This document shows positions 15,791 through 24,653 of a DNA stretch of 49,512 bases, piece after piece. The stretch comes from Acidimicrobiales bacterium. Its GTDB lineage: Bacteria > Actinomycetota > Acidimicrobiia > Acidimicrobiales > VFJN01. The stretch's first letter is position 1, and the number at the start of each line of letters is the position of its first letter. The stretch spans positions 1-49,512 of the forward strand of contig DATHJB010000012.1 of assembly GCA_035316325.1 (NCBI GenBank). The letters run 5' to 3'. The notes below the pieces were generated by a model. It worked only from the letters and a program-made list of their open reading frames with translations. It did not search any database and was not told where the DNA came from. A program made the translations under genes and the position numbers.

Positions 15791-18198
15791 GGCCGGTCCA
15801 CCGGGGCGTCGAGGACCACCCGATCGGCGGCCATGGCGTCGACCTCGGCATCGCTGTAGCCCAGCTCGCGGAGGATCTCGCGGGTGTGCTCGCCGCACAT
15901 GCTGGGCCCCCGCTGGACGACGCCGGGCGTCTCGCTGAAGTCGACCAGCAGGCCGGGGTCCTCGAAGCGTCCGACGCTCCCGGCCCACGTCGTCGAGGTC
16001 AGGCCCGACGCCCGGGCCTCCTCGTCGTCGAAGAGGCGGCGGCAGAACAGCTCGTCGACGATCTCGACCGGGACGACGGGGTCGAGGTCGGCGAACCAGT
16101 CGGCGGCCGGTCGGCTCGCGAAGCGTTCCTCCAACCGCGCCGCCGCCTTCTCGTCGTCGACGTCGGCATCGCCGTCGACCAGCCGGCGACGGCTCTCGGG
16201 GTCGAGGGCGGCGACGAAGATCCACCGGTCGTCGGCGCACCGGTACATCCGGTAGAAGGGCGAGAGCCCGTACTGGTCACCGTCGACGTGGCCCCACGGG
16301 GCCGGCGTGCCGTCGGCGTGGATCCAGGCGTACGACGTGTGGAGCAGTCCGGCGTTGACGATCGACGTGCTCACCGACTGGCCCTCGCCGGTCCGGTCGC
16401 GGTGGTAGAGCGCGGCGATGATGGCGACGGCGGCGAGCAGGGCGTTGCCGGTGTCGCCCATGTTGGACCGGCTCCACAGCGGAGGGTTGCCGGCGTCGCA
16501 GGCCCCGTCCTCCCACTCGGTGCCGGTCAGCGCCGCGGCGGTCTGGTCGGTGCCGGGCAGGGCCGAGCGCGGGCCCTTCTCGAAGCCGCGGGTGTTGCAG
16601 AAGATCAGGCGGGGGTGGCGCTCGCGCAGGGTGGCCTCGTCGAGCCCCAGCCGGGCGGCGGCACCGGGCCGCCAGTTGGTCATCACCACGTCGGCCCCGT
16701 CGACCAGCCGGTCGAGCACCGTCCGCCCCGCCGGGCTCTTGAGGTTCACGGCGACGCTGCGCTTGCCCCGGTTGGTGCCCAGGCCCATGTGGGTCCCCGC
16801 CCAGTAGGTGTCGTGCAGGGCGTTGACCTTCACCACGTCGGCGCCGAGGTCGGCCAGGACCCGGCCCGTGAACGGGCCGGCGACGCCGAGGCCGAGGTCG
16901 AGCACCCGGATGCCGGACAAGGGGTGCGTCAGCTCGCCGCCGCCGTCCGGCAGAGTCGTCGAGGGGTCGGGCGGCACCCGGGCCGCCTCGGCGAGCACCT
17001 CGTCGGTGTGCTGTCCGGGCCTCGGGGCGGGACCACGCACGGCGCCGGGGGTCGTCGAGAACTCCAGCAGGGTGCCGGCGTGGCGGATCGGGCCCACGTC
17101 CGGGTCGTCGACCTCGACGACGCAGCCGTCGGCGAGGAACGACTCGTCGGCCAGCGCCTCGGCCGGCGAGCGCACCAGCGCCACGCCCATCCCCGCGGCC
17201 TCGCCGGCGCGCACCCAGTCGTCGGAGGGGAACTTCTTGAACGCCTCGGCCAGGAGGGGGTGGAGGTACATCCCGGTGAGCATCCCGTCCGGCTCCATCG
17301 ACACACGGTCCGGGTCGTCACGGTAGGCGCCGTCGAGTGCGGCGGCCGCCAGGTCGTCGCCCTCGGCCGAAGAGAGCACCCAGTTGGGGCGGACCGTCCA
17401 GTGGTGGACCCAGCGCCCGTCGGCGCACTCGTACAGCCCCTCGATCGATCGCCCGTCGGTCGGCCACATCCAGTAGAGGGGCGCATCCGGGTTCTCGACC
17501 CGCTGCCAGTTCAGGCACACGGCCGCCAGCGCACCCTGCAGCAGCGACGTCTCCACGTGCTGCCCCCGGCCGGTGACCTCACGCGCCCGCAGGGCGGCGG
17601 CGATGCCGACGGCCGCGAAGTAGGTGGCGCCGATGCTGGGCCACGGCGACCGGGGGAACACCGGGCTGGGCCGGTCGGCCCCGCGCACCAGGCCTTCGGG
17701 AACGTCCTGCTCGGGGTGGGGCGCCGCCCGCCCACCGATGAGGTCGAACGCGGTGCCGTGGCGGCCCTTGTGGTCGTAGAGAAGTCCGGTGCGGGCCGCC
17801 ACGAGGGCATCGATGCCCGGCCGGTCGCGATGCGCCGGGTGGTCGCCGTAGCCGGAGATCGAGCAGGTGATCAGCCGAGGGTTGGCGTCCGACAGCGTCT
17901 GGTGGTCGACGCCGAGGTACGCCGCGGTGCCGGGAGCGAAGCTCTCGACCACGACGTCGGCCTCCGACGCCAGCGCCCAGAAGGCGGCGAGACCGTCGGC
18001 CGAGGCGAGGTCGAGCCGGGCGCTGCGCTTGCCCCGGTTCCACACCCGGTAGCCGGCCTGCCCGGCGAAGGGATCGCCGCCCGGACGCTCGATGCGGGTG
18101 ACCAGCGCACCGTTGTCGGCGAGCAGCATCGTGGTCATCGGGCCTGCGGTCCCCCAGGACAGGTCGAGTACCCGCAGCCCATCGAAGACTCCTGTCAC
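15787..18198 (-). CDS. Tandem (two-domain) CaiB/BaiF family CoA-transferase
   Basis: 803 aa, about twice a normal class III CoA-transferase. The N-terminal half (1-405) begins GLRVLDLSWGTAGPMTTMLLADNG (quoted to 20: GLRVLDLSWGTAGPMTTMLL). The C-terminal half (427-803) begins GIRVLDLGLGVAGPFTGRVL. Each half has a candidate catalytic Asp: Asp130 in PGIDALVAARTG and Asp551 in PGTDQTAAALTG. Class III enzymes normally work as interlaced dimers, so the fusion may be a covalent dimer or a heterodimer with two specificities. It would move CoA between an acyl donor and the incoming acid. Start GTG 18196-18198 overlaps the transporter stop. Confidence 0.9.
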   Translation of the reverse strand: MTGVFDGLRVLDLSWGTAGPMTTMLLADNGALVTRIERPGGDPFAGQAGYRVWNRGKRSARLDLASADGLAAFWALASEADVVVESFAPGTAAYLGVDHQTLSDANPRLITCSISGYGDHPAHRDRPGIDALVAARTGLLYDHKGRHGTAFDLIGGRAAPHPEQDVPEGLVRGADRPSPVFPRSPWPSIGATYFAAVGIAAALRAREVTGRGQHVETSLLQGALAAVCLNWQRVENPDAPLYWMWPTDGRSIEGLYECADGRWVHHWTVRPNWVLSSAEGDDLAAAALDGAYRDDPDRVSMEPDGMLTGMYLHPLLAEAFKKFPSDDWVRAGEAAGMGVALVRSPAEALADESFLADGCVVEVDDPDVGPIRHAGTLLEFSTTPGAVRGPAPRPGQHTDEVLAEAARVPPDPSTTLPDGGGELTHPLSGIRVLDLGLGVAGPFTGRVLADLGADVVKVNALHDTYWAGTHMGLGTNRGKRSVAVNLKSPAGRTVLDRLVDGADVVMTNWRPGAAARLGLDEATLRERHPRLIFCNTRGFEKGPRSALPGTDQTAAALTGTEWEDGACDAGNPPLWSRSNMGDTGNALLAAVAIIAALYHRDRTGEGQSVSTSIVNAGLLHTSYAWIHADGTPAPWGHVDGDQYGLSPFYRMYRCADDRWIFVAALDPESRRRLVDGDADVDDEKAAARLEERFASRPAADWFADLDPVVPVEIVDELFCRRLFDDEEARASGLTSTTWAGSVGRFEDPGLLVDFSETPGVVQRGPSMCGEHTREILRELGYSDAEVDAMAADRVVLDAPVDRP

Positions 18199-21095
18199 GC
18201 ACGCGCTCCTTCGGTCGTCTCGGTCGTCGCACCGCCCTGGCCGCTGCGAGCGATCGCCCGCTCGTCGGTGCCGAGGTAGCTGGCGATCACCGCGGGGTCG
18301 GACCGCACCTCGGAGGGGGTCCCGGCGGCGATGACCCGGCCGGCCTCCATGCAGTACACCCGGTCGCTGATCCGCATGATCAGGGGCATGTCGTGCTCGA
18401 TGACGACGAGCGCGGCATCGAGGTCGTGCTGCACCTGGCGGATCAGCGGCGCGAACGCCTCGGTCTCGCGCTGCGCCATGCCGGCGGTCGGCTCGTCGAG
18501 CAGCAGCACCTTGGCGTCGGTGGCGATGAGGCAGGCGAGCTCGGCGACCCGGCGCGTGCCGGTCGACAGGTCGGCGGCGAAGTGGTCCGCGTACGGCCCC
18601 AGCCCGAGGAAGGTCAGGATCTCGTCGGCCTCGGTGCGCTTGCGCCGCTCCGACGACGGCGACGGCGGGAGCGCCAGCATCGACGGCACGAGCAGCGAGT
18701 GCTGCCGGGCCTCGAGCGCGACCAGGACGGTCTCGCGCACGGTGAGTCCGCCGAAGAGGCGGGCGTCCTGGAAGCCGCGCCCGAGGCCGGCGGCGTGCCG
18801 GCGGTGGGCCGACCGGTTGGTGACGTCGTGGTCGAGCAGGCGGATCGTGCCGCCGTGGGGCGTGAACCCCGAGATGGCGTTCATCAGCGTCGACTTGCCG
18901 GCGCCGTTCGTGCCGATGAGGCCGACGACCTCGCCCCGGTGGACCTCGATCGACGCGTCGGCGACGGCCCGCACGCCGCCGAAGGTGACCGTCACGTCCC
19001 GGGCCTCCAGCCACGGTCGGTCCCCCTCCGGGAGGGCCACCAGTCGCTCGCGGGTCGTCAGGTGCGGGGTCGCCGCCGGCTCGGCCACCTCGCGGGGGAC
19101 GCGGCGGCCGAGCCAGCTGACGACGAAGTCGCGGACGTTGTAGATGACCTGCACGAGGCCGCCCGGGAAGTACAGGAGCAGCAGCAGCAGACCGACGTTG
19201 GCGGAGAGGAGGCGCACGGTGTCGTTGGCACCGAACGCCGCCGGCAGCCCGACGACCCAGAGCGCGCCGAGGATGCCCCCGGCGACCGTCCCGATCCCAC
19301 CGATGATGGCGATGGCGACGAGCTGGAGCGACGCCTCCGGCGAGAACGGGCTCTCCGAGCCCGAGGCCAGGAAGCCGGGGAGCAGGTAGGAGTACAGGGC
19401 GCCGGCCAGCGCGGCGATGCCACCGGAGACGGCGAAGGCGCTCAGCTTGGTGCGCGTCGGCGACACCGTGGCGGCCGACGTCATGGGCTCGTTGTCGCGC
19501 ACCGCGATCATCGTCCGGCCGGCCCCGGTCCGGCGCAGCCGGCTGACCAGGAGGACGACGCCGACCAGGAAGACCAGGCACAGGTAGTAGTAGTTCGACG
19601 GCTCGCCGAAGTCGACGCCGCCGAGCACCGGCCGGTCGCGGGTCACCGACGGCACCGACGGACGGCCGCCGCTCCAGAACTCGCGGGCGAACATCCAGTT
19701 CGAGGCCATGTTGGCGAAGGCGAGCGTGGTGACGGCGAGGAACAGGCCCTTCACCCGCAACGCCGGCAGGCCCACGAGCACGGCGAAGCCGATGCCGACG
19801 GCCGTGGCGGCGACGAGCGCGGCCAGCCAGGGGAGCTCGATCGTCACCTCCGTCAGCTGGCCGACCCAGGGCGCGCCGATCCCCAGCGTGTGCCCCTGGG
19901 TGAAGGCGATCATCGACAGGCCGCCGACCCCCGCGAACGCGAACTGCCCGAGCGAGAGCTGGCCGGCCCAACCGGTGAGCAGCGAGAGCGACACCGCCAC
20001 CATCGCCACGATCAGCAGCTCGGTCCAGATCAGGAGCTCCGACGACTTGGTCACCACCTGCGGCACCACCAGCGCGGGCACCAGGAAGAGCAGCATGCCG
20101 ATCCCGGGAAGCCGCCCGATCCACCGGTTCCGCTGCAGGCGGTCCGGGATGGGGGCGCGCCGGGCGCCGACGGTGAACCCGGTCTCCTGCCGGGTCCCGG
20201 CCCGGGCCAGCAGGAGGACGAGGACGAGGACGCCGACGAACAGGAACGCGTTGAACACGCCGATGTTCCGGTTCAGGTTCACCGAGACGATCGACTCGGT
20301 CATGCCCAGTGCCAGCCCGCCGAGGATCACGATCGGGATCGAGCGCATCCGCGCCGCCATCGCCACGATCAGCGCCCGGAGCAGCAGGCCGATGGTCGAG
20401 ACGCCGGCCAGGTCGTCCGCGGTGCGGGTGACGACGGGGGCGAGGGCGATCTGGGTGTAGGCGGCGAAGCCGGCCGCCAGCCCCCAGACCAGCGTCGACA
20501 CCCGCTTCGGGCTGACACCGACGAGCCGGGCGTTCTCGGGGCTGTCGGCGACCGCACGGATGTGGAGGCCGAGGCGCGTCCGGCTCAGGAAGAACCCGAG
20601 CGCGACCACGACGGGCACGATCAGCAGGATCAGCGAGCTCTGGCGCGGGCCGATGGTCAGACCGTCGCTGACCTGGATCTCCGCCCACGTCGCGTCGAAC
20701 GCGACGGGGATCACGCCGCCCTGGACGTCGGGCAGGGCCTCGACGATGAGGACGGTGACGAGCTGCGCGACGCCGACGGTGGCGATGAGGAGCACGACGC
20801 GCGGGGCGTCGAACAGCCGCCGGACGACCAGCAGCTCGGTGAGCACCCCGATCGCCACGGCGCCGGCGACGCCGAGCGCCATGGCCAGCGGGTACGGCAG
20901 GTCGTAGTTCTGGAACAGCACCACGAACGAGGCGACGCCGAACGCGCCGATGGCGGCCTGGGCGAAGTTGACGATGCCCGAGGACCGGTAGATCAACACG
21001 ATGCCGGCGGCGATGACCGAGTAGCCGAGGCCGATCGCCAGGCCGTTGAACGCCACCTGTGCCGAGAACGACCAATCGAGGAGGGCGAGGATCAC
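18195..21095 (-). CDS. Fused LivH-LivM-LivG branched-chain-amino-acid-type ABC transporter protein
   Basis: 966 aa. Residues 1-300 are a LivH permease (FNGLAIGLGYSVIAAGIVLI), about 335-660 a LivM permease (LSLLTGWAGQLSLGQFAFAG) and about 693-950 a LivG ATPase. The ATPase has Walker A GTNGAGKST (728-736), a signature that reads LSTGTRR in place of LSGGQ, and Walker B VLLLDEP. Both membrane subunits and one nucleotide-binding domain are thus one chain; the second ATPase is on the neighbouring MFS-LivF fusion. It is placed before the CoA-transferase gene, so imported acid could be activated at once. GTG 21093-21095 overlaps the upstream stop. Confidence 0.92.
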   Translation of the reverse strand: MILALLDWSFSAQVAFNGLAIGLGYSVIAAGIVLIYRSSGIVNFAQAAIGAFGVASFVVLFQNYDLPYPLAMALGVAGAVAIGVLTELLVVRRLFDAPRVVLLIATVGVAQLVTVLIVEALPDVQGGVIPVAFDATWAEIQVSDGLTIGPRQSSLILLIVPVVVALGFFLSRTRLGLHIRAVADSPENARLVGVSPKRVSTLVWGLAAGFAAYTQIALAPVVTRTADDLAGVSTIGLLLRALIVAMAARMRSIPIVILGGLALGMTESIVSVNLNRNIGVFNAFLFVGVLVLVLLLARAGTRQETGFTVGARRAPIPDRLQRNRWIGRLPGIGMLLFLVPALVVPQVVTKSSELLIWTELLIVAMVAVSLSLLTGWAGQLSLGQFAFAGVGGLSMIAFTQGHTLGIGAPWVGQLTEVTIELPWLAALVAATAVGIGFAVLVGLPALRVKGLFLAVTTLAFANMASNWMFAREFWSGGRPSVPSVTRDRPVLGGVDFGEPSNYYYLCLVFLVGVVLLVSRLRRTGAGRTMIAVRDNEPMTSAATVSPTRTKLSAFAVSGGIAALAGALYSYLLPGFLASGSESPFSPEASLQLVAIAIIGGIGTVAGGILGALWVVGLPAAFGANDTVRLLSANVGLLLLLLYFPGGLVQVIYNVRDFVVSWLGRRVPREVAEPAATPHLTTRERLVALPEGDRPWLEARDVTVTFGGVRAVADASIEVHRGEVVGLIGTNGAGKSTLMNAISGFTPHGGTIRLLDHDVTNRSAHRRHAAGLGRGFQDARLFGGLTVRETVLVALEARQHSLLVPSMLALPPSPSSERRKRTEADEILTFLGLGPYADHFAADLSTGTRRVAELACLIATDAKVLLLDEPTAGMAQRETEAFAPLIRQVQHDLDAALVVIEHDMPLIMRISDRVYCMEAGRVIAAGTPSEVRSDPAVIASYLGTDERAIARSGQGGATTETTEGARA

Positions 21096-23212
21096 AGGGT
21101 CACTCCCCCGTTGACGGCGGCGCCGGCGAACACGGTGTCGACCAGGTCAGGGCGGCGGAGCAGCTCGTCGGCGGCCCCTTCGAACACGACGCGACCCTTC
21201 TCGAGGTAGACGGCGCGGTCGCACACCGACAGGGCGATGTTCATCGACTGCTCCACCAGGACCATCGTCTGGCCCCGCTCGCGCAGCCGCTCGACCACCT
21301 CGATGAGCGACTGGACCACGATCGGTGCCAGGCCGAGCGACAGCTCGTCGATCAGCAGCACGTCGGGCTCGTGGACCAGCGCGCGGGCGAGGGCGAGCTG
21401 CTGGCGCTGACCCCCGGACAGGTCGCCGGCGACCGCGCCGAGGCGCTCGTCGAGGAACGGGAAGACCTCGACGGCTCCGTCGATGCGCCGTTGGCGCTCC
21501 TGCCGGCCGAGGTCGAGGGTGGTCAACGACAGCTCGAGGTTCTCGCGCACCGACAGTCCCGGGAAGATCCCCTCGCCGCCGCGGACGGCGACGACGCCGC
21601 GGGCGAAGCGGTACTCGGCCGTGGTGTAGGTGATCGTCCGACCGTGCAGGCGCACCACACCCCGGTCGGGCAGCATCAGCCCCAGCATCGCCCGCAGCAG
21701 CGTCGACTTGCCGGCCCCGTTCGTCCCGAGGACGGCCAGGCTCTCGCCCTGGCGCACCTCGAGGTCGCAGCCGAAGAGGACCTGCACCGGCCCGTAGGAG
21801 ACGTCGAGGTTGCGGACCTGCATCACCGGTACGTCGGAGGTCGCCGCGACGCGCTGGCGCTCGGCGTGCTCCTCCCGCATCTCCTCGGCGACGAGGGCGA
21901 TGTCGGCCGTCAGGAACCGCGATCCGTACACGATGAACGCCGCGCCGACGAGCGCGGCCGGGGGCACGACGAGGGTGAGCGCCGAGCGCTCGCCGATGGC
22001 GTCGCTCAAGGACCCGGCGAGGAGGTTCCCGAGGAAACCGCCCAGCAGGAAGATGTAGAGGCCCACGAGCGCGAACGCCTGGCTCCGCATGCGGGGCGGC
22101 ACCGCCGACGCGATCGCGGGCGACGTCAGCACGAACGCTCCCGCCTGGAGCGCGTTGGCCACGCTGTAGAGCAGCAGGAACCAGGCCGGCGCGTGCAGGC
22201 GCATGGCGACGGTGACGAAGATGCCGTAGCCGAGCAGCAGCAGGCCAGACAGGCGCAGCAACGACGGGGGGTTCTTGGTGAGGAGCCGGTCGCCGACCAC
22301 GCCGATCACCGGGATGGTGACGAGCGAGCCGCTCCACGCCAGCGCCAGCATCCAGCCCCGGGTGGAGGCGCCGTAGCCGTACTCGTCCTCGAGCACGAGC
22401 GACACCAGGTTCGGCACGCTGACGAGGGCGAAGCCGAGCACGCCGATGCCGACCGCCAGCAGGTAGAAGCTCCGGACCTTCCGGAGCCGCACGAAGGCGG
22501 CCGACAGCGAGACGGGCGGGTCGCCGGCGTCGGCATCCATGACCTCGCCGAGCACCTCCCGCTGCTCGTACTGGCCGCGCGGCGGATCGCGGAGGAAGAG
22601 GGCCCAGACGGCGAGCAGTCCGAGCGGCAGGGACAGCACCGCGAAGACCCAGCGCCAGGCCTCGGGCCCGCCGATCGCGGCGGCGACCCCACCGGCGAAG
22701 AGCGGGCCCATGAGCTGGCCGAGCGGCCGGCTGGCGCCCTCGACGGCGAAGACGCGCGCCCGGGCCCGCAGGGGGTACCCGTCGGCGAGCAGCGACGACG
22801 CGTTCGGCAGCCGGCTGCCGACGCCCATGCCGGTCCCCGTGAGGGCGATGCCCATGAGGAACGGGTTGGGGGCCAGGCCGGTGAACGTCGTGAACACGGC
22901 GACGGCCACGGTCCCGTAGCCCACGACCCGGGTGCGGCGCACGCGGTCGCCGAGCGCGGCGGCCGGCAGCGTCGTCAGCACCAGGGCCACACCGACCAGC
23001 CCGATCATGCCCAGCAACACGGTGTCGCTGATGTCGAACGTCGCCTGGATGTCGGGGGCCAGCACCACGGCGGCGGCCCGGGGGAACTCATCGAGGATCC
23101 CGATGAGCAGGAGCACGCCGAGCAGGCCGGCGCCGCCGCCGTCTTGGAGGGCAGCCCGCAGCGGCAGGCGGCCGGCGCTGCTCGACGGCGGCGGCGGCGG
23201 CTCGGTGGTCAC
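21092..23212 (-). CDS. MFS transporter fused to LivF-type ABC ATPase
   Basis: 706 aa. Residues about 28-435 form a 12-helix-like major facilitator domain (ALGDRVRRTRVVGYGTV is the loop between helices 2 and 3), and about 462-700 a LivF ATPase. The ATPase has Walker A GTNGAGKS (496-503), signature LSGGQ (598-602) and Walker B VLLIDE (618-623), followed by LSLGLAP, a LivF hallmark. No frame break is needed. It would supply the second ATPase of the LivHMG fusion encoded just downstream, while the MFS part could be an additional carrier or an anchor. I do not know whether the MFS part transports. GTG 23210-23212 overlaps the binding-protein stop (GTGA). Confidence 0.9.
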   Translation of the reverse strand: MTTEPPPPPSSSAGRLPLRAALQDGGGAGLLGVLLLIGILDEFPRAAAVVLAPDIQATFDISDTVLLGMIGLVGVALVLTTLPAAALGDRVRRTRVVGYGTVAVAVFTTFTGLAPNPFLMGIALTGTGMGVGSRLPNASSLLADGYPLRARARVFAVEGASRPLGQLMGPLFAGGVAAAIGGPEAWRWVFAVLSLPLGLLAVWALFLRDPPRGQYEQREVLGEVMDADAGDPPVSLSAAFVRLRKVRSFYLLAVGIGVLGFALVSVPNLVSLVLEDEYGYGASTRGWMLALAWSGSLVTIPVIGVVGDRLLTKNPPSLLRLSGLLLLGYGIFVTVAMRLHAPAWFLLLYSVANALQAGAFVLTSPAIASAVPPRMRSQAFALVGLYIFLLGGFLGNLLAGSLSDAIGERSALTLVVPPAALVGAAFIVYGSRFLTADIALVAEEMREEHAERQRVAATSDVPVMQVRNLDVSYGPVQVLFGCDLEVRQGESLAVLGTNGAGKSTLLRAMLGLMLPDRGVVRLHGRTITYTTAEYRFARGVVAVRGGEGIFPGLSVRENLELSLTTLDLGRQERQRRIDGAVEVFPFLDERLGAVAGDLSGGQRQQLALARALVHEPDVLLIDELSLGLAPIVVQSLIEVVERLRERGQTMVLVEQSMNIALSVCDRAVYLEKGRVVFEGAADELLRRPDLVDTVFAGAAVNGGVTL

Positions 23213-24573
23213 GGTTCGAGCTCGAACGTGTCCTCGTCGGTCGCCACCGTGTTGGTGGCGCCGTCGTAGATCTGCCTCGCGAAGACGGCGGGACCGGCGT
23301 GCTCGTCGGCCGACCAGTCGATCTCGCCCAGCACCGGCGGGACCCGGTAGGCCGGGAGCTCCTGGAGGGCGGCGACGAAGCGGTCACGGGTCAGGTCGCC
23401 GCCGGCCAGCGACAGGGCCGCCGCCAGCACGTCGACCTGCACGCACGTCGCGGTGATCTGGTTGTAGTCGAACGTCGCGGGCTCGATCTCGTCGCCGGTC
23501 CGGCGGGTCCAGATCTCGTGGCAGGACGCCGCGATGGGGTCGTCCGCGCCCAGCTCGGTGGCGCCGAGCGTGAAGGTCACGAACTCCTGCCCGTCGGCGA
23601 TCTCGCGGGTGCCGAAGCGGTCGGCGAACACCTCGTTCGACGAGTTGGCCGAGATCGGCGCCGAGATGAACCGGGGCGAGAGGCCCTGGGCGTCGAGCTC
23701 GGTCTCGATCCCCGTGTGGTTGGTGTTCTGCACGAACATCAACACCGTGTCGACCTCTTGGCTGGCGAAGTCGGTCGCCGCGGAGGTCAGCACCGTGTTG
23801 CCCTCGGGGTCGCTGGGGCCGGCGTAGTCGGTCCGGTAGGCGGTGTAGTCGACACCGGCCTCGTCGAGCATCGGCAGCACGGTCTCCTCGACGGCGTCGC
23901 CCTGGTTGGGGAAGACGCTGCCGTACCAGACGCCGACCTTGCCCTCCAGGGCGCCGTCGTCGAGAGCGTGCTGGACCGTCGCCGCGTACTGCTCCTCGAG
24001 CACGGGGAACCGCGTGAACAGCAGGCCCTCCGAGTCCTCCAGGTCGGCCTCGGTCACGTCGGCGCCCGTGTAGGCCGGCACCCCGGCATCGGTGAGGCAG
24101 AGGACCTCGTCGTAGGTGGCCGTGTTCACGACGAGGTTGGACCGGTCCTCGGTGGCCTCGACGCAGGCCTGGCCGCCCTGGGCCTGCAGGACGTCGTAGA
24201 CGACCCGCTGGACGTCGACCGTGCGGCCGCAGACGCCGCCGTTCTCGTTCAGCTCGTCGGCGAAGACCTCGTAGGTCTCGGTGGGGTCGACCCCGGCGAC
24301 GGTGAATCCGATCTCGGCGAGCGCAGTGAAGTCGATGCTCAACGTGGCCACGTTCACCGAGTCGGCGCTGACGCCGTCGTCGTCGCTGGCCACGTTGTCG
24401 CCGGAGCACTCGACCGGTTGCAGTCGCCCGACGTCGTCGACGGTGACCTCTCCGGTGAAGTCGGCGTCTCCGCCGGCCGGAGCGTCGCTCCCCGAACCTT
24501 CGTCGTCGTCGCCACCACACGCTGCCATCAGCAGCGCGCCGCACGTGAGCGCCGCGAACAACCGTCTCCTCAT
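23209..24573 (-). CDS. Substrate-binding lipoprotein of the fused ABC transporter (type I periplasmic fold)
   Basis: 454 aa from the ATG at 24571-24573, with AGGGGGA 4 bases upstream. A lipoprotein signal peptide is clear: MRRRLFAALT then LLMAAC with Cys19 as the lipidated residue, then an acidic, Gly/Ser-rich linker. The rest is a Peripla_BP_6 (LivJ-like) ligand-binding fold (ADELNENGGVCGRTVDVQRV in part). It would capture the substrate outside the membrane. It is the first gene of the seven-gene operon ending at 13277, and the degenerate operator pair Op3 sits 33-73 bp upstream. The ligand is not predictable from the sequence alone. Confidence 0.9.
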   Translation of the reverse strand: MRRRLFAALTCGALLMAACGGDDDEGSGSDAPAGGDADFTGEVTVDDVGRLQPVECSGDNVASDDDGVSADSVNVATLSIDFTALAEIGFTVAGVDPTETYEVFADELNENGGVCGRTVDVQRVVYDVLQAQGGQACVEATEDRSNLVVNTATYDEVLCLTDAGVPAYTGADVTEADLEDSEGLLFTRFPVLEEQYAATVQHALDDGALEGKVGVWYGSVFPNQGDAVEETVLPMLDEAGVDYTAYRTDYAGPSDPEGNTVLTSAATDFASQEVDTVLMFVQNTNHTGIETELDAQGLSPRFISAPISANSSNEVFADRFGTREIADGQEFVTFTLGATELGADDPIAASCHEIWTRRTGDEIEPATFDYNQITATCVQVDVLAAALSLAGGDLTRDRFVAALQELPAYRVPPVLGEIDWSADEHAGPAVFARQIYDGATNTVATDEDTFELEP

Positions 24574-24605
24574 GATTCCCCCTAGGTCACCTGAACTGCG
24601 GCTGA

Positions 24606-24646
24606 CCCTAGCAGTTACTATGGAATTTCCAAAGTAGTTGCTATGT
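24606..24646. promoter_or_regulatory. Operator pair Op3a/Op3b before the transporter-CoA-transferase operon
   Basis: CCCTAGCAGTTACTATGG (24606-24623) matches Op1 at 15 of 18 bases. CCAAAGTAGTTGCTATGT (24629-24646) matches Op2 at 13 of 18. Centres are 23 bp apart, about two helical turns, so two dimers could bind on one face. The pair fills most of the 80-bp gap between the AtuA-like gene end (24654) and the binding-protein start (24573). Confidence 0.6.
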
Positions 24647-24653
24647 GTGCAGC

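Noticed and set aside
15754-21209. Very long plus-strand open frames (15754-18279 and 18393-21209)
   Set aside because: Exactly antisense to the CoA-transferase and Liv fusion genes, whose motifs and overlaps are unambiguous.
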